Source of the DNA: Nissolia schottii
Lineage: Eukaryota; Streptophyta; Magnoliopsida; Fabales; Fabaceae
Length of the DNA stretch: 64,000 bases
Assembly (NCBI GenBank): GCA_003254905.1
Contig: QANU01016387.1
Coordinates: 3,972-67,971, forward strand
Reading direction: 5' to 3'
The position numbers and the translations under genes are program-made. This document shows positions 61,823 to 64,000 of the stretch, piece after piece (position 1 is the first letter of the stretch; each line of letters starts with the position of its first letter). The notes under the pieces were generated by a model that was given only the letters and a program-made list of their open reading frames with translations, was not told where the DNA came from and ran no database searches.

Positions 61823-62598
61823 TTTTTTTTACCAATGATGGCAACTGACATGACACAATTTTAGTTTAATTTATATAAAATTGATATAATCTTATATTTA
61901 GTTTCATTACTTCTTATTTAAGTTAATTATATTATTTATGTGATGATTTTGCACTTACCCTATAAATAAGTGTGAGATCGTTTATACACAACATTCAGTA
62001 ATATTATCCTACCCATTATTTCATTGATATAATATTTTTTATTTTTGCCCCTTTCATTGTCCACCCATATACTTGACACTTACAATAACTTAATTTAAAT
62101 CTAGTTTGCTATTTTCTTAGAAGCCCGTACTTTTGCGTAGGTGCTTTTGTGGTTTTAGTTTTTTTTTTTTTTTTATGTAACTAATGAGTAAAAGAATTAT
62201 ATTATTGTACATATAATTTAGAATTATTTATATTAACTTAAAATTTTTTGGCATAATTATATGCTTGAAGTTTAAAAGTATAAATTCTATCTAAATCTGT
62301 GTTACCTAATGGAGGGCAATTTTTCATTACACAGTAAAACTTTAACTCGATATCAAACACAAATATGAAGGGCTCTTGGTAAATATTTAAACTGTCTAGT
62401 ATCAAATGACATCCATGCATGAAACTGCCAAAATCTTTAAATAACCTCAAAAGAATTGCGGCAAGTCAATGAATGATTACCAGTACAGCCGCTTAAACAG
62501 GACCGCAACAGAAACTCAGACTAGACTAAACTAATTAACCTGTGTAGTCTCAGTACAAAGATCATTAATAAAAACAGAAAAGCTTCCAAATTCTAATA
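61823..62598. other. 3' flank of the PWWP-like gene
   Basis: AT-rich, with a poly-T run at about 62159-62174. It should include the 3' UTR of the minus-strand gene that ends at 62599. Nothing else is supported. Confidence 0.45.
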
Positions 62599-64000
62599 CT
62601 AATGTTCAGACTTCAGTAAAGAAGAACCCTTAGAGTTCACCTTTTTCATAAGATTCTTTAATTCACTCTCCAGTTTTGCTCTGGTATGGGGAGAGAGATT
62701 ATTCCCTGAATTCTCCAGCATTGATGCCATCATCTGCAAGTTCTGCCTAATAATGTGAAGTGGAGGATGTGCCTCACCAGCCACTGGCTGCCTAGTCGGT
62801 TGAATAGGGGTAGCAAATTGCTCCGCTGGTGGACAGGCTTCAGAAAGATGGCGGAGCTTGTAATCAACTAGAGCTGCACCAAATGGTTTGTTCAGCTCTA
62901 AAGTACGAAAAGCTTCTCCCGCGTCTGCGCTCCTGACAAAAGCAATTTGAGCACTGCAGGTCTCTTTAAACAACCGAGTTTCAGATACATTCAAGGGACC
63001 AAACCGGAAAAACATTGCCATAAAATCTTCCTTGGACGGGAGATAAACTCCTGGGGCAAATCTTAGGAGAAGACAAGTTCCAACTGCTTCCCCATTGTCC
63101 TCCACTCTACTGCAATTAATAGTTTCAGTAGGTCGCACGCACGCAGATAAGCTTCTTGACTGGTCCGATTTTACTTCAGGTGAAAGGATGTTAACATTCT
63201 CAAATTCTTTTGAGATTGAATTGGATTCAGAGACAGTACCATTCAAATCAGGTATCACTGGAGCTAGTTTAGTACTTGGACGCCTTTCTGCTATTCTCTC
63301 CATTTTACCTTTCAACCCTGTTTCATTTGCCGAGACAGTATCAACCTCTGATGAAGCACTTACTGACAAGCCATGATTAGTAATATTTCCAACAAATGCT
63401 TCTTGGGAGACACATAACTCTGAATTTGAATCTTTTACAACAGGTTCTTTATTTTCACCATTACATTTCTGGAGGATACCACAAGGTATAGAAGAGGATA
63501 TAAGCTGCAGATCTATAACCAATGAATTGCATTTGTTGCTTTTTGAATCGATATTCCATGAAGCCATTTGAGTACTTTGATACTCAGGTGCAGCTTCTAC
63601 CTGGTTTCTCCTTTCAGTCCCAGCCTTTTCAGATGCAAGGCAAATCAGACTTTGGGGAGCTTCAAGAATTGAGCTGTATCTGCCACTGATCGGATTTAAA
63701 GTTATCTCCCCATTTTGCAGCTGAGGCAATAAAGTTACTTCTTCCACCTTCCTTCTTGGTTTCAGTTTGCTAAGAGGCTGCAGAGAGTCACCTGTAGGCA
63801 ATGAAGTTACTTCTTCCGCTTTCCTTTTTTGTTTCAGTTTATTCCCAGGCCCCAGAGAGCTGCCTGTAGAACTGCTTATGTTCACATCTGATAGGCCAGA
63901 AAGAGATTTCATCTTTTTCCTTACTTTATTTTCCATTTTATTATTCTTTCTTCTCTTCTTGTCAGTTTTGAGATTCTGTAAATAATTGGCCACAGGCTTA
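62599..64000 (-). CDS. PWWP/PDP-like chromatin protein, C-terminal part (runs off window)
   Basis: A single open frame runs from the window edge to the stop at 62599, at least 466 residues. It stays open at the edge, so the first visible Met (63993) is probably not the start. The N-terminal part is Lys-rich (KKRRKNNKMENKVRKKMKS) with a duplicated block (KRKAEEVTSLP, RRKVEEVTLLP). A long low-complexity linker follows. Near the C-terminus is an RRM-like domain: CLLLRFAPGVYLPSKEDFMA, FFRFGPLNVSETRLFKETCS, AQIAFVRSADAGEAF, LVDYKLRHL. A helical tail LHIIRQNLQMMASMLENSG ends it. This layout matches the C-terminal half of plant PWWP-domain (PDP) proteins, which bind chromatin and PRC2-linked partners. 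The PWWP domain itself would lie beyond the window. Confidence 0.75.
   Translation of the reverse strand, partial: KPVANYLQNLKTDKKRRKNNKMENKVRKKMKSLSGLSDVNISSSTGSSLGPGNKLKQKRKAEEVTSLPTGDSLQPLSKLKPRRKVEEVTLLPQLQNGEITLNPISGRYSSILEAPQSLICLASEKAGTERRNQVEAAPEYQSTQMASWNIDSKSNKCNSLVIDLQLISSSIPCGILQKCNGENKEPVVKDSNSELCVSQEAFVGNITNHGLSVSASSEVDTVSANETGLKGKMERIAERRPSTKLAPVIPDLNGTVSESNSISKEFENVNILSPEVKSDQSRSLSACVRPTETINCSRVEDNGEAVGTCLLLRFAPGVYLPSKEDFMAMFFRFGPLNVSETRLFKETCSAQIAFVRSADAGEAFRTLELNKPFGAALVDYKLRHLSEACPPAEQFATPIQPTRQPVAGEAHPPLHIIRQNLQMMASMLENSGNNLSPHTRAKLESELKNLMKKVNSKGSSLLKSEH

Noticed and set aside
61203-61856. Two long minus-strand open frames (217 and 182 codons)
   Set aside because: They run through the N gap; almost all of the translation is unknown residues.

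Overview
This is a plant nuclear genome window, almost certainly a eudicot and probably a legume. The evidence is split genes with GT-AG (and two GC-AG) introns, low GC, dense LTR, CACTA, hAT and MITE remnants, and proteins of clear plant families. The legume guess rests on the general feel of the SEC13 and DHS proteins and of the repeats; it is inference. One assembly gap (N run 61326-61822) and one isolated N (36228) indicate a draft scaffold.

Five host genes are supported. (1) A 4-exon DUF3537 multi-pass membrane protein, + strand, 8859-16827, 449 aa. (2) SEC13, a WD40 COPII-coat and nuclear-pore protein, - strand, CDS 21038-21943, with a non-coding 5' exon near 22757-22860. (3) A 16-exon plant EHD (EH-domain dynamin-like ATPase of endocytic recycling), + strand, 32527-50069, 536 aa. 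It is stretched to 17.5 kb because two of its introns hold Copia elements. (4) A 7-exon deoxyhypusine synthase, + strand, 57122-59953, 367 aa. (5) The 3' part of a PWWP/PDP-like gene running off the right edge, - strand, 62599-64000. No operon logic applies: these are independent housekeeping-type genes (secretion, endocytosis, eIF5A modification, chromatin).

The space between genes is layered transposon debris. 0-5.5 kb: an LTR of a TGTAACATCCCG family inserted in a CACTA (TNP2) remnant, followed by a 203-bp AT-rich tandem repeat. 8275-8666: a foldback element with two 187-bp arms and a 9-bp target duplication, just upstream of the DUF3537 gene. The introns of that gene carry MITE-like and hAT-like elements. 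18.6-20.3 kb: unclassified, GC-richer repeat-like DNA. 23.5-31.3 kb: a CACTA element broken by a 1528-bp solo LTR and a second LTR, then a LINE fragment and the end of another CACTA family. 36.7-40.5 kb: a Copia element with its 3' half present head-to-head between one pair of LTRs. 43.3-49.3 kb: one Copia nested in an older Copia. 50.5-53.8 kb: an LTR-like piece, a MULE-type MITE, and an LTR with two kinds of short GC-rich tandem repeat.

I found no evidence of a new multi-gene system. The most unusual items are the foldback element next to a promoter, the head-to-head Copia, the two GC-AG introns, and the shared GCTGAGCGG minisatellites.
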